Shown in pieces: positions 49,180 through 62,350 of a stretch of DNA of 64,000 nt (within the stretch, counting starts at the first letter, position 1; every line of letters starts with the position of its first letter). The position numbers were made by a program, and so were the translations under genes. The notes beneath the pieces are model-generated. The model had not been told where the DNA came from and searched no databases. It saw nothing but the letters and a program-made list of their open reading frames with translations. Source of the stretch: Siphlonurus alternatus (Eukaryota; Arthropoda; Insecta; Ephemeroptera; Siphlonuridae); assembly GCA_949825025.1 (NCBI GenBank), contig OX463781.1:28777192-28841191 (forward strand), in the 5' to 3' direction.

Positions 49180-51406
49180 CTGTAACATAATATACTGTGT
49201 CATCAATGTATGAAATATAGTGCAGCTATTAGTGTAAGTGGATTTACAATCCTTTATATATACTATATTATGTCTCCAAACAATAATAATAATGAAAAAA
49301 AAACTTTATATAGATAATATAATATTGATTATAATTTTATTATATATTAAATATGAGGGAATTTTAACAATTTTTTTTTTTTAATTCATCAATTCATATT
49401 TTATACTGTTATTCACGCCGAATTTCCAAAATCTAGCTAGACATTAAATAATAAGCTTATTCAACTCTTTTTATTCTTTGCAAGTGCATATGCAGTCCGC
49501 TAGTGCTCTCTTGCATTGTGTAATATAAAAATAATTAAGATTATAAACAAAAATATGTATTAAAATATCGTGTATATATTTTCCAATTAATTCATCGTAT
49601 TTTAAATTAGGAGATTTTGGTCCACGTCAACAGTCAACATAATATATTTGAGCAACTCTTGCAAGTTTAATACATATTATATAGATGTGATTTATGCTGT
49701 AGAAAACATGCACATCTTAACTGAGAGACAAATATTGTAAATAAATCCGTTACATCCTGCAGCGTTTACCTCATGTGATATATTGAATTTAACGACGTCG
49801 GTTATAAGATTGCAGACGCGCAGTGTCATCATATATAGCTGATAAAAAGTGCTCGATAGCGACGTGTATGTAATGTATATCAATAACCGCGTTGAATTCT
49901 ACTTTGTAGCTTGCGAAACGTTGCAGGATGATATATGCATTCTATAACATCAGTTTACTTTCAGCCAAGATATTTGATATACCGTTGAATGCAGGTGAAA
50001 ATTCAAGAGGGATAAATTATAAAATCATTGGATGAATTTTTGAATCTATATAATGCATGGGTAGTATTAAAAGTATTAAAACTATACCTTCAGTTATTCT
50101 AAATTCGTTCTCATCCAGATTATTTTTCTTTTATATAGATCTGCATGCTATACGGGTATATACCTGATGTATATGTATGAGTATATGTGTATAACAAAAA
50201 TTGATTACATTTAATCACCTTTAAAATATATTTGAACTTAAGCTATATAAAATATATCATATTATTATATACCATTATATATTATATGATATATTATATA
50301 CCTTTTACTTGTTAGTTCATATATATAATTAATATATCTTCTCGCACATCAGTGCGAAGTAAAATACTTTTGTGCCATGCAAGTAATCGAAGGAAATAAA
50401 TTTTAAAAAATCGAGAATGTTCTAAAACTTATCGCTTATGATTTGAGCAAATTCAACGTCAGTTTTTTCACAACAGCTCCATTTCCGATTTTCTTCTATA
50501 AGACCAATATGTCAAACTTCTACATATAATACGACTCAGTTTTCACAAAACCGATCAGACAGATTCACTTCAAAATTTGTATGACACTTATATATGATAG
50601 GGATCGAGTTCAAAGCCCCCTGTAAGTCTTGTTGAATTCAGGCGCAACGATTGCGAGATCTCTCAATTAACTGAGATTCATCCTTATGATAATTAAGATA
50701 CCATGCAGAGAGCTTACACTATATAAAAAAAATGTTAAAAATACATCCCCGTGATAGTTTGAAAATAGGCGCATGTGGAAAAGAGTTTAGACCTTAATTA
50801 ATAAATGCAATAAAAATACAAGAAACTATATTGAACATGCTACCTGCTATATACATATTATACTGTATATAATTAATAATTATATAAATATATTATGCGA
50901 TATATCTCATTCAGATGCATATATGTTGAATAAATGATATCATTATATAGCAATTTAAAGAAATCAATAAGAAAATATAAAATAGTAAAATATTCTGTGA
51001 GAAATTTATGATATTAATATTTCTTATATATTATATATGTATAATATTTAATTTGTATATATACAAATTTTTTTTATCATATATGATAAAAAAAAATTAT
51101 GAATGATTTAAACCTAGATTTATACTGATTAATACAATCATATACCGACGTTTCAAATTATTATTCCAACATACATTTCATTAAACTTATCATATATAAT
51201 ATATTATAATATGTATATGTTATGTATATTTTTTTTTGTAGATTAGTCATTAATTTGATTCTAAGTTGAGATTATAATTTGACTGATGCTAATGCTTGTA
51301 CAGTAAACATTAGAATGGAAGCCATCGATTGTATTTAAATACATTATCAGAATACTAATCTGTAAGGGTCTGTAATTTTATGAGGCAAACTGTCAGCATA
51401 AAGCAT

Positions 51407-51504
<98 letters not shown>

Positions 51505-54500
51505 CTATTCCATTTGCTCTCACCACACCACCCAGGAATAATATAATATATTACAAGAGACGTTCATTGTATCATGAATATTATTACAATAAAATATGTC
51601 TGAAGGACATTATGTAGACCTCTATGCATGCATGTGGTGCTTCAATTTATTAATAAGCAGTGATTTTTATAACACTGTCTTTATACAGAACAAATTTAAA
51701 AGACAATTGTACAAATTTAAATGTCAAATTTATAGTCAATGCATGAGCGACTCGTGTTTTGAAAACTACGTTCTTACTATATATATAATTTTTTTTTTCG
51801 TATATAAAAGCGCTCATGACACTCTTTTTTTTTTTTTTTAATTAAAAGAAACGTATCAAAAAACGTTACAATCTATTCATATGATGTGGAATATCATGGA
51901 GGTGGAAATATAATTACATTAAAAAAAATCCCTGACGATTCACAGCTAAGAAATAAAAATATAACAGAGGAGGATCAATTGTGTTTATATTAAAGCAGTA
52001 ATTATTATGGAGCTGTTTTTGGTAAAGTATATACCATTGGTCTAGCTACTCTAGCTTGCTTTTCTTTGGCAATTATCTTATACAATAATTATACATCTGT
52101 GAAACGTGTAAAAAAATAACTAACAAAGAAAATATATAATAAAAGAAAACAAAAAATATATATAGGAAGGCCACCAAATAGTTTCCAAGAAATATAGCGC
52201 AATAACTTTAGTATAATTTTTGGCTCCAATGGATATACACAAATATGGTCAAAAATTTTATGTGAAGTATAAGAAAAAGAAAAGCTTATAAAAGTTTTTA
52301 ATATATGTTATGGGTGTAATATATTTAATTACCTTCTTAATTTTTGTTAATTGTAAGAATTTACCATTTCCATAACATGTTTAAGCGCGTGAGTTCCCTT
52401 GGTTCATTAACGCATGTAAAATTATTATAAGCATACTTCAAGGTTCAACATTATAATAGTAATTAGACAACACACAAAGATGTGTAATTTGCTTGTTATC
52501 CAGCACACAGGGCTGATTGAAATTTAATTATAATATATAAAATGGTCTAGCTATTTTAGATATATATATATTATAGAGAGTAAAATAAAATTCAATTTGT
52601 TTCATAAGTTCAGAAATAAATAAAATAGCAACATCAAACTAATTTTCAGCGTTTTTTATGCAAAATTTTATGAGTTATAAAATTAAAGGGTATAAAAGTT
52701 AGAGAGGTCCAAATGAGGCATAAGCCCGCATATTTGAATATAATGTATATTTTTTTAAGTATAATATATACGTCTTGCCAAATCCAAAATTTCTGGTGCC
52801 ATATTAAGAGAGAGGGTTGAACACTATATATATAAAATATTATAAATAGTTGCTTACATATAATAATATACCTTATTTTGTTTTCCATTAGAAGATTGTT
52901 TTGCCATCATATAAGCTGAAACCCATATTAATTATTCAGCTAGTGATCTTTTATTTAGAAAATATTTTTTATGTATATTTATGATAATGTCAAAATATTT
53001 TACTCATTTGGACTCATTATATTTGGCTATGCTTTTGACTTATTTTTTGCACGACTTGGCAGTGATGAGAGTTTGATGCCGAAAAACGTAATTTCGCACC
53101 AAAAGAAACGACATCCACTCCTTATCGGCAGTTGAAAGTTTAAGGTAAAAAAAAAAAATATACATCTTATCATAATTATATTATACATAAAATAATCTGC
53201 ACCATGCGCACGTCGAATGGGGATAGTGATAATATCGTATAATATATAAGGAACTTTAGAAAAATACAGTTTAATGAGGATGACATGCACTTCACTCGGT
53301 GCATTTAAATTAACATGATGAGACTGCTGGCACCATTTTTATTTAGAATGGGACTTCGAAGAATTGTTTCTGGAATAAAAACTTCATAAAAATGGATGTC
53401 TTGTTTGGTTCTTGCTAGAAGTATCATTATATTAAATATAAAAAAATGTAAATATCATATAAACTTCCTATATATAATATATATCCAGTTTATTATAAAT
53501 CATGTATTTTACGTGATGGTTTAAACTAAATCTTTAATTAAATATGAATACAAGGTTAAAATTATCAGAAGTATACGTATATGCTACCAAAATAACAATG
53601 ATTAGATATAATAATATATTATATATTATACGTTTTTCCAAGTTCTGAAGCTAAATAATACAATTAAAAATCTGATAATTAAATAATGTAAAAAAAAATT
53701 AATAATTTATTAGCTTAAGTGTTTTGATTCATATTCGAGACATCGGGCCCTCCCAGCACGGTTTGCTTGATGCCGCCACGTTGGTGCCATGTAAAACACA
53801 CGTATGTCATAAAGTAGTCACGGTACGCTCTGTAGTGCATCTAAAGAAGACGCCGGCGTGCGCTGTCACTCGTTCGAGAGTTGAATCAATAAACTATAAA
53901 TAAACAACGTGTAGTAAATATTCAATAACAATATTGTTTTTTTTATGTATAAAATAACGTAAATTTTTATAAATAACTTAATATTTCATTCACTTCCTGA
54001 TTTTTTTTTTTAAAAAATCAGAAATTATTCAAATTATTAAGTTTAAATAACATCTTATGTAAAACTCATGATAAGAAGAAAAAAAAAAATGCATATATCC
54101 TAACAGATAGAAATATTGTAGTAATATATGGCGATGATATATCTTTTGGTTCAATGTATTACGTTTACATTTATATTACGTATTATAACGTATGGTTCAT
54201 TCACTTATAGGACGAAGACAACGACGAGATTTTCTGCCACAGGAAGGCAAAATGCTTCAGGGCTTTTATATACGACTGTTTAACTGCTCTCTCTCTCTCT
54301 CTCTCCATCCATTGTTCCCCAGTCTCTTAGCAATCCCATTCATGCTGCTGATGCTGCACTACAAGATTGTCGTTTAGAAAGCCTTACATTATTTATATAA
54401 AATTGAATTTACGTGTGCGTGGATGTAACGTACAGACGTGAGTGGGACTCGATACAAGATTAATAGAAAGAGAAGGAAAATATAGCAATTTAATACTTCA

Positions 54501-56250
54501 TTCCAGTATATAACAATATATTTTATGGTATATACTTTTCTTTTAAAAAGAATATAACAATTACGATGTTAGATTTCTAAGATTAAATGCCAGTATTCTA
54601 TAATAACAATATACTTTATGATTCCCATCAAAATGGCGCCTGTATTCGAATGGCGCCTATACAAAAATGCGAACTGTTTTTTGAGCAGGTATAAAAAGCA
54701 ATATTATTTTTAAGATGTTGTATTTTAAGGTACATCCTAAATTCTTTAATGTATGCGAAATCAAACAATGAAATATATAATTATACATATTACGGAAATT
54801 TAAATTTTTAAATTATATTTTCCCTCGTGTTATTAAAAATATTATTATAAAATAATATTTTTCTTAAATTTATTTTGATTATACAAGTCTATGCTTTATT
54901 GTAAACGAGTCAAAAGATTGATTCATTTTATAAAACATCACACAGTAAAATTATAAAAAAATAAATAAAAAATCCCATGCAAGAAATGATATGCCCCAAC
55001 GGGGTAGGTTGTTTGCTGTGATCGCTTGCTGAAATGGTTGCATACAATATGGGGGCTAATAAATCAGCGAAGTTTTAAGTGCGCGTTAGTTTGCAAATGG
55101 ATTACTCAATTGTTTACATTATAAGTTATCATTATTACTACAATCAAGTGCAAACATTGACGTATTTTTTCCCATTCATAGTTCTTATTGCATTGCAATT
55201 TTTTATAATCAAGAAAATCTATTGCAAAACAACGTATCATGCGGTCAGGAAAAAAAATACTTGTCTTGCAAATATTTCAACATACTCAGCTACTCACAAT
55301 GCGGTGTATATATTTATTATAAATGCATTTGTGCAAGCAGGCAGCAGCTTAATTTTTTTAAATGCTGTGTTTAGATTTGCTGCAGTGTTCACCACGTCCA
55401 CGTTCATATTATAAGGCCGAATTAAACGTGCTTAATGGGCTTTCTAGAGCGGAACTTCTGGCAGATAAAGTCACGAGTTTTATTCTATGTATACACTGCA
55501 GCTTGTAGCAGTACGTAATATGCATACAGTATACTGAAATCTAAATGTATAAAAGATCTCCACATAGAAATAAGTCCATTGTCACGGTGTCAACGGAAAT
55601 AAGATTTTATAATATGATCGTCATCAAATTTCTTAAGTTATACAATGAAGATTGAGAAGAGACAGTGGTGTGTGCATGATGATAATGAGAAGATGAGCAG
55701 CTCCTGACGTCTCGCCATTCATAGAGCTCCCTCCTCCCTGTACTCAGATTGCCTCCCCTGCTCGCCCAACGGCGTGGTTCCCCTCCTTCGCGGACCGTCG
55801 TGGCGCGGAGGTGGTGGCGGCTATCATGCGGCCGCGGCATGAATGAACCGATCAGCGCGAGGCGCGGAGGGGCAGCATAAGGAGGAGGGAGGCAGCGCGC
55901 GTACATCGCCTTGCCACTGCCCCCTAGCTCGCGCGAAGGCCACTCTAGCAAGATGAGCAAGCAGGAGCACCTTCAGTTCACATTAACGCACCATTGAGTA
56001 CACAGAGTGGTCATCAAAAAGTGAAATCAATTTATCGAAGAGATTCTTTATAACCGAAACCTCACTCGCTCCTTACACCACGCGGGGTCCATCCGTCCAC
56101 AACCGTGCTCAAGGAAAAACCCCTCTCTCCTTCTCCACCACCACCTCTTTTCCTTTTTTTTTTTTTTACCTCCCCCTCTACTTCTTCTTCTATACTGTCT
56201 TCCCCTCTCTTGGAGCACGCAATGGACTCGCCCAGTCATTCATGAGAAAG
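49180..56250. other. AT-rich non-coding DNA upstream of the EFL1 exons
   Basis: 7 kb, presumably EFL1 intron. Apart from the (GA)n at 51412-51500, a few short GC-richer patches (53743-53872, 55660-55960) and poly(T) runs, nothing is recognised. The GC-rich 55660-55960 patch is open on the minus strand for 117 codons but shows no family motif and may be promoter-proximal sequence of the plus-strand gene. Confidence 0.6.
51412..51500. repeat. (GA)n microsatellite
   Basis: About 44 perfect GA units. Confidence 0.97.
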
Positions 56251-56253
56251 CCC

Positions 56254-56290
56254 TATAAAACCTTGTAGTAGATTGGGTGCGCAGTAAGCA
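56254..56290 (+). promoter_or_regulatory. Core promoter: TATA box and initiator
   Basis: TATAAAA at 56254-56260 is followed 29 bp later by GCAGTA (56281-56286), close to the arthropod initiator core CAGT. This predicts transcription from about 56283 on the plus strand. Between that point and 56537 no ATG occurs, so the first ATG of the transcript is the signal-peptide start. Confidence 0.65.
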
Positions 56291-56536
56291 GAGAGCGGAC
56301 GGTGCTCCTCGCGTGTTGGTTAAACAGTCATCTTGGTGCTCCTGAGCAAGCAGTGTTTGGTCATCAACAGCGTGTCAAGCGGTTCATCAACAGCAGGCGA
56401 CAGCGTAAAGAGAAAGGAGTGGAGAGCGCCACGCCGGTTTTCACGCACGGAGATTTGAACGCACGAGGATTTGCTAGAAGTGGCGCGAAGAAAGAGAAGG
56501 CGTGGGCCCATAACAGCACAAGTTTCCGGCGTAAGC

Positions 56537-56722
56537 ATGCCCGTGCTGGTGCTCGTGTTGGCCATGTGCCTGGTGTCACGCGGTGTCCTGGGAGCTGCAC
56601 GTCTACCCATCGTGCTACAACCTCCTCCCGAACACCTTACTACAGAGTCAGAAATGACGAGGGACAACGCAGTGTCACCAACCACTGCACAACCTTCCTT
56701 CAGAATCTTCTATCAAGTCGGG
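56537..56722 (+). CDS. First coding exon of an unidentified secreted protein
   Basis: The exon encodes 62 residues: MPVLVLVLAMCLVSRGVLGA is a clear signal peptide with predicted cleavage near residues 20-21. ARLPIVLQPPPEHLTTESEM and a Ser/Thr-rich stretch follow, ending PSFRIFYQVG at the donor GGG|GTGAGT (phase 0). The ATG is the first after the predicted start site and has A at -3. No cysteines or dibasic sites are present after the signal. The small secreted N-terminus could belong to a neuropeptide precursor or another extracellular protein; the family is not recognised, and the second exon was not found before 64 kb. It is antisense to, and upstream of, the visible EFL1 exons. Confidence 0.7.
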
Positions 56723-57659
56723 GTGAGTAACATTATAATATTAAAAATATATATTAATAATATAATATTATAGCGTGATGTTATAACTACGTAGCATCAA
56801 AGGGGGGCGGGGCTCATTCACTATACACACTACAGTACGGGAAGTAACCCATTCTATTCTCGTGATCCCTATAATATAACATAAGGCTCTTAGAGTGCGG
56901 AAGTCGTAGTGGCAGCCCAGCAGCAGTAGAAGCTCTCTCATTCATTAACGTAAAAATCCTATTCATTCACAGCTTTGCTTAGCACACACGTGGGGGGGAA
57001 GATATATAGAAGGACAAACTATACACTGCTGCTGTAGCTGCTGATGCCACTTTGTTTGACCGGAACACGTTAAACTCATTCACTCACTAAGATTTTTTCC
57101 CATTCACAAATAAATCTTTTTACCTTATACCTATACTACTATACTATACCTAACCTAAGTCGCTCAATGCTTTTATATACAAATGTTTTGTGTAAGGACG
57201 TTATATACAAACGACCAACTTAAAAGTCTCGCTGATTTACACGTAACCGTGTCCCTAATGTTGGACAACTTTTTAAGTTGAGAGAAAGAAAAAAAAAGTT
57301 GCTCCTCGGGATGTTTTAGTGAAGAAAAAAAAAAAAAAAAAAAGTCCTCAACTAATGAGCGTCAAAAGCATTCATGCATCGCAGCACTTTTTTACCACAG
57401 AACTTCATCGTCCTTATATATAAATTCCCAAATTCTCTGAATACAACAGAAACCTTGAATTTCTTTTTTTTTTTAAATTATTTCCGTTTGTGAAAGACTA
57501 TAAAAGCGCAGAATTACCTAAACATTCCAATTTTTATGTTTTTAAAATAATACGAAAAGCAATAAAAAAAAGTTAATTAGAGGTTTCGTATAGACGATTA
57601 AGTAACGATCATAAGAAACCAAACACAGTAAGGGGTCGGGTCGGGACATCCCGGGCCGG

Positions 57660-57870
57660 TCCCGCGACAGAGGGCCTAAGGCTATGTCATAAAAACCCGC
57701 CAAGTATTTTTTTTTTAATATAATATATTGGACGCAATGGGAAGGGGGGCAAGAGGGCGTGGTTTTTAAGAAGAAGGCTCGTAAATACAGAGACGACGGA
57801 GACAGGGATTGAACTGGCGACCTCGCGAAGAGCCGGATGGACCTGTTCAGTTCTCGCTAGAGCGGATGCT
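57660..57870 (-). repeat. Possible tRNA-derived SINE relic
   Basis: On the minus strand, GGTCGCCAGTTCAATCCC (about 57821-57804) matches a pol III B-box, preceded by a GC-rich head of about 50 bp (CATCCGCTCTAGCGAGAACT). No intact A-box or cloverleaf. Confidence 0.35.
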
Positions 57871-58134
57871 GCACGCTCCTGATGATACCTCCTCCTCCTT
57901 CTCTTTCTTGTGTTCGGTCCTGACCTGACTGAATGACGTCACACGGATCTTGCTGGTTTGCTCACAGAATGTTTGGATGTAGTCACACCCGCACCACCTG
58001 CCTTACCGAGTACACAATTCATTTTGTAACAAACATTACGTATACTTATTTTTATAATTTTTGTCGAAGACGAATCAAACACGATGGCTGTTATTTTTCA
58101 AATATAAATAGTGCTATTTTATTTAGTGAAATAA

Positions 58135-58287
58135 AACCTATATTACACGATACAATTTTTCTGATTATTGTATACAATTTTTCCTTGCAAGAAAATTTCC
58201 TCTCAATACAAACAAATGGATATTAAATTTTCTTGTAAGAAAAAATTGTAAATAATAATAAAAAAATTATATCGTGTAATACTGACT
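58135..58287. mobile_element. Small palindromic MITE, copy 2
   Basis: TATTACACGATACAATTTTT pairs with AATTATATCGTGTAATA. The loop ATCTCAATACAAACAAATGG is the same as in 25943-26080. Confidence 0.75.
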
Positions 58288-58298
58288 TAACAATAGAG

Positions 58299-58629
58299 AA
58301 TGGACAACATACATGAAAATTATTTATTGCAGAAATGAATAGAACGTACCAAATTATGCTACTCTGAATTTTTTCAGATTTTTTGGAAACCCAAAACTAT
58401 TTTTAAATAATTATTGATAGTGCGGCCACGTTCCCTGGAGGCGTCAATAGGCGTCTCATGTCTATCCTTCTTATTAAGGATTTAGGGGTGCCACCTAAAC
58501 TTACAGAACTTTCAATAATTATTTAAAACTAGTTCCGGGTCTCAAAAAAATCTGAAAAAATTCAGAGTAGCCTAATTTTATGCCCTCTATTCATTTCTGC
58601 AATAATTTTTTTAATGTATGTTGTCCATT
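58299..58629. mobile_element. Palindromic MITE of the CRE-bearing family, divergent core
   Basis: The ends are AATGGACAACATACATGA and its complement TGTATGTTGTCCATT. The arms contain TTATTGCAGAAATGAATAGA and TTCAGATTTTTTGGAAACCC. The core lacks TGACGTCA (GGAGGCGTCAATAGGCGTCT instead). Confidence 0.8.
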
Positions 58630-58788
58630 TCTTAATAATTGTATGTATATTCTTCAGTTAATTAAAATAAATTTGAACTCGGTTTATTTGAAGATTTAAT
58701 AAAAATTCACATATCGTGAACCTAAAAAGAAAGGCGATACTGATGAAAAAGTACACAGTAAAATGAATGTAACATATAAAAAAAACAA

Positions 58789-58794
<6 letters not shown>

Positions 58795-58837
<43 letters not shown>
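58795..58837. repeat. (TA)n microsatellite
   Basis: About 21 perfect TA units. Confidence 0.95.
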
Positions 58838-58839
<2 letters not shown>

Positions 58840-59793
58840 AAACTGAATTCTACGCAAAGTCGTATACAATTTGTTATGTACAGGTGTTTTTAGCTAAAAT
58901 ATCAAGTTGGAATTTTTCTTTCATCATAAAAATCGTTTGTGAGTTGACGATCATTATAAACGGATTATACCAAGCAAAAGAAATAAAACATTGCTCGGTA
59001 GCAATTTACCCATAAAGAAAAGTAAAAAAAAAGTAATAAATTAAAAATACATAAAAATACCTTATTACATCATGACTTCACTTCAAAAATATGTGAGTGA
59101 AGAAGAGAGTAAATGCTTACTTTTTTATTAAAAAAGGGAGAAAATAAATAACATTTAATTTGACATTACAACTAATAACTTATATTTAATTAAAATAAAA
59201 ATTCTTAACTAAACGTCAAGTAATAAAAAATGAAATTTAAATAAAATGAATAAATAACATGAATATAAACATTATAAACGAACTAACGAATAGAAAATAA
59301 AATAATTAAAAATCAAACGTGTGATACATTGTAAAATATAATTATAATAAAAAAGTGAAGTGAAATTTTCATGTTTTTTAAAGCGACATTCCGGAAAAAA
59401 TCTATAATTTTTTTATAAGTTCATTACCCATTGATAGTACAAATTATCTGTGAAAAAATCGCAAACTCAAAAAACAGAATATATTTGTAATTTTTTTTTA
59501 TTCTGACCGTATGACGTCAAGAGGGCCAACTGGCTAGAGTTGCCTCTTCTACCCTCCCCTCCGACCCCTCTTTTGCTACCCTCTCTACCAGCTCGTCTGC
59601 TGAGGATGAACTAGGGGGTGAGGAGTGGTGGTCACGGTTAAAATAAACAAGCAAGCCAACATTCTTTTGTATGATATAGGTATAAAAAAAAAGTTACAAC
59701 TTACAAGACACGATACTCTTTTATAATATATTTTTTTTTGCACTCTTCCCCCAAGTCGTAATAAAATCAAATAATAAATTAATATTTTTAAAC

Positions 59794-59799
<6 letters not shown>

Positions 59800-59855
<56 letters not shown>

Positions 59856-59858
59856 TAT
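59800..59858. repeat. (TA)n microsatellite
   Basis: About 28 TA units, one interrupted, directly abutting the hAT-like element's left end. Confidence 0.95.
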
Positions 59859-61068
59859 CAGGGGCGGCTCGTACTATAGTACTGCGGTACTGCAGCCCCC
59901 CCAGAAATTTTGGGAACAAACACACAATTAGAAATATCAAATAATTCTATAATTTTTCTGAACTTTCCAGCAAATTTTTATCAGTTCTAACATTTAAATC
60001 CATGAAATTTTTGCCGCTGCCGCGTAAATTTATTCCCTCAGCGCTGCCCAGCGGAAGGTACTGCCACTACTAGCAGTAGCCCAAAGCAGTGTTCCCACCC
60101 TCATTCTCCTCCTCTTCAACTCCCACTCAAGCCGTGTGATTTTGGAGCGATCGGGGACTGTGCGATCGGCAGTACCCGCAAGCTCATTGGCTCAACAGAA
60201 CCAATGAGAATGAGCTAGTGGTATTTGACATGCGGGAATAATTTAAACAACACTTCGAAGACATTGCCTGTAATATGGTTTCATTGAGCAGATTAACAAA
60301 ATTTTAATTACATTCATCAGTGAATATACTAACAAAGATTGACTAATAAATATATTGAAGCACCTGAGGAATGAAGACCAGCACTTTTATTTTACTTTAA
60401 TAAAAATATGACTGTCCCAAAAGAACCAACACTTAATTGTCTTTTGAAAATTAAGTGGTGCATGCATGTAAACAATCGTGAGATATCTCACGTTCGAACA
60501 ACGACATTGCAACAACAGGTTTCTTACTAACCACGCAGTTATTAGCGCCAGTCTAACTCGATGGCACTAAACGTCGATCGAATTAATTAAGTGAGAAATC
60601 TGGATAGCTTAATTCGTTCGTGAATCGCGCCCATGTATTTTATTATAAATTATAAGTTTACCAGGAACAAGTCGATATACATGGGAGCTATTTATTTATT
60701 AAATATTCACTACAGCATTTTATACCATTCATGTGAAAATTCAAACATAAAAATAAAACAATAAAACAAAAACAAGTTTTAAAAGTGTACGAGTATACAA
60801 AATATAAGAAAACGTTAACTATAACTCCAGGATGAGAAAAATATATAGCTTATTTTTTCCCGGGTTTGCGTGTACCGGCAGTACATTATTTAGCAGCAAA
60901 TATGCGATAGTAATCAAAGAAATATTGCACGGCTAAAAAAAAAAATAAAACAATAATAAAAAAATTGGGATCTTTGCTCTGTTATACCGCTCGAAAGGTT
61001 TCTCATATGCGCGCTCAAGCCAATTATACCGATGTGTCGTAATTATAATAAAGGGTGATCAGAACTGC

Positions 61069-61883
61069 ATGAACATCAAATAAATCGATCATGGTATATA
61101 CAATAATATATGTACAAAATTAGGCGACAACCAGAATCTAATATAAATTTTTAAAGACAAAATTTAATAAAAAAATAAAAAATGAAATTTTTATAAGAAA
61201 AAATTACATTATTAAACATTATTTCATTATTATTAGTATTTATTTGATTGAGAAAAAAATAATCGTAATCCTGTTAAGGTAGAGATAACACGAATCAGCT
61301 GACCCAATGCTAAAAAATCTCATTCATGAAAATTATGAAAAAAAAATAATAATAAAATATTCTCCTCTACATTATCACCAATCAGTATAGCTAAAATATC
61401 AGGTACACAAATTCGAGCTAGCTTTCGAGTTATTAATTTTTAATGTTGACTAATTTAGCATGGAAGTTTCATTTCTCCATCTCCATGTTAAATTAGTCAA
61501 CATTAAAACAACTTTAAAAATTAATAACTCGAAAACTAGCTCAGTTTTGTATACCTGATAATTTAGCTATACTGATAGGCGATGTAGAGGAGAACATTTT
61601 ATTTTATTTTTTTTTTCGTCATTTTCATGACTGAGATTTTTTTAGCATTAGGTCAGCTGATCCGTGTTATCTCTACCTTAACAGGATTACGATGATTTTT
61701 TTCTCAATTAAATAAATACTAATAATATTGAAATAATGTTTAATAATGCAATGTTTTCTTATAAAAATTTCATTTTTTATTTTTTTATTATAAATTTTGT
61801 CTTTAAAATTTTTTATTAGATTCTGGCTGTCGCCTAATTTTGTACATATTGTATATACCATGATCGATTTATTTGATGTTCAT
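61069..61883. repeat. Inverted duplication centred on a MITE
   Basis: Two flanks of about 205 bp (61069-61273 and 61682-61883) are near-identical in inverted orientation: ATGAACATCAAATAAATCGA, TCATGGTATATACAA, CAAAATTAGGCGACA on the left are mirrored at the right, and differ only by scattered substitutions and short indels. Between them lies the palindromic MITE 61274-61681, so the whole 815 bp folds as one hairpin. Confidence 0.85.
61274..61681. mobile_element. TTAA-bounded palindromic MITE, subfamily B, copy 2
   Basis: The ends are TTAAGGTAGAGATAACACG and its complement. The interior shares CATGAAAATTATGAAAAAA, CCTCTACAT and ATCAGTATAGCTAAAATATC with the copy at 7665-8033. It also has inner words CAGCTGACCCAATGCTAAA at both arms. 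Confidence 0.85.
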
Positions 61884-62350
61884 TATATACATTGCGTAAA
61901 AATTATACCAGACATTCAGGTTTCATATTAACAATGCAGTTTGATTGACACTATTATTTAAAAAAAAAGGCTTAAAACAATATTTATTTTTATATATGTT
62001 TCTTACCACGTGAAAGGACTTATGAATTAAAAAAAATAATTAAAAATTGGATATTATATTAAGTTTGAAACATTCAATCACGATTTCAAAAGGGCTCGCA
62101 TAAGTGCATGTCATAACAAATTATAAATAAAATGCATGCATTTTTTGTTTTTAGATAATTTCTGCTTCTTTGTTGAGAGCATTATTATATGATTTTGTCA
62201 TAATTTTACCCTAAAAAAGGGGCGTGTCCTTAAAAAAATCGCGCCTGCGGCGGGCCATTGGGGGGCTCCGCCCCCCAAACCCCCCCATGATGTTCTGCTG
62301 CTTCCATGTCAGGCAGCACCCCCACGGAAAAGGGGCACGAGCCGCCCCTG

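Larger units (their letters stand above)
56723..59377 (+). other. Presumed intron 1 of the secreted-protein gene
   Basis: Holds a possible tRNA-derived SINE relic (57660-57870), two adjacent palindromic MITEs (58135-58287, 58299-58629), a (TA)n and AT-rich sequence. No second exon is recognised. Confidence 0.55.
59859..62350. mobile_element. hAT-like non-autonomous element (2.5 kb)
   Basis: The 14-bp terminal inverted repeats CAGGGGCGGCTCGT (59859-59872) and ACGAGCCGCCCCTG (62337-62350) are perfect. The flanks ATATATAT on both sides could be the 8-bp target duplication but lie in a microsatellite. CAGGGG ends fit hAT. There is no transposase ORF. C-rich and G-rich runs lie just inside both ends. 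The interior contains the inverted duplication at 61069-61883. Confidence 0.82.

Noticed and set aside
55607..55960. Minus-strand frame of 117 codons in GC-rich DNA
   Set aside because: No family motif, and it does not resemble any part of EFL1; GC-rich promoter-proximal sequence easily leaves frames open.
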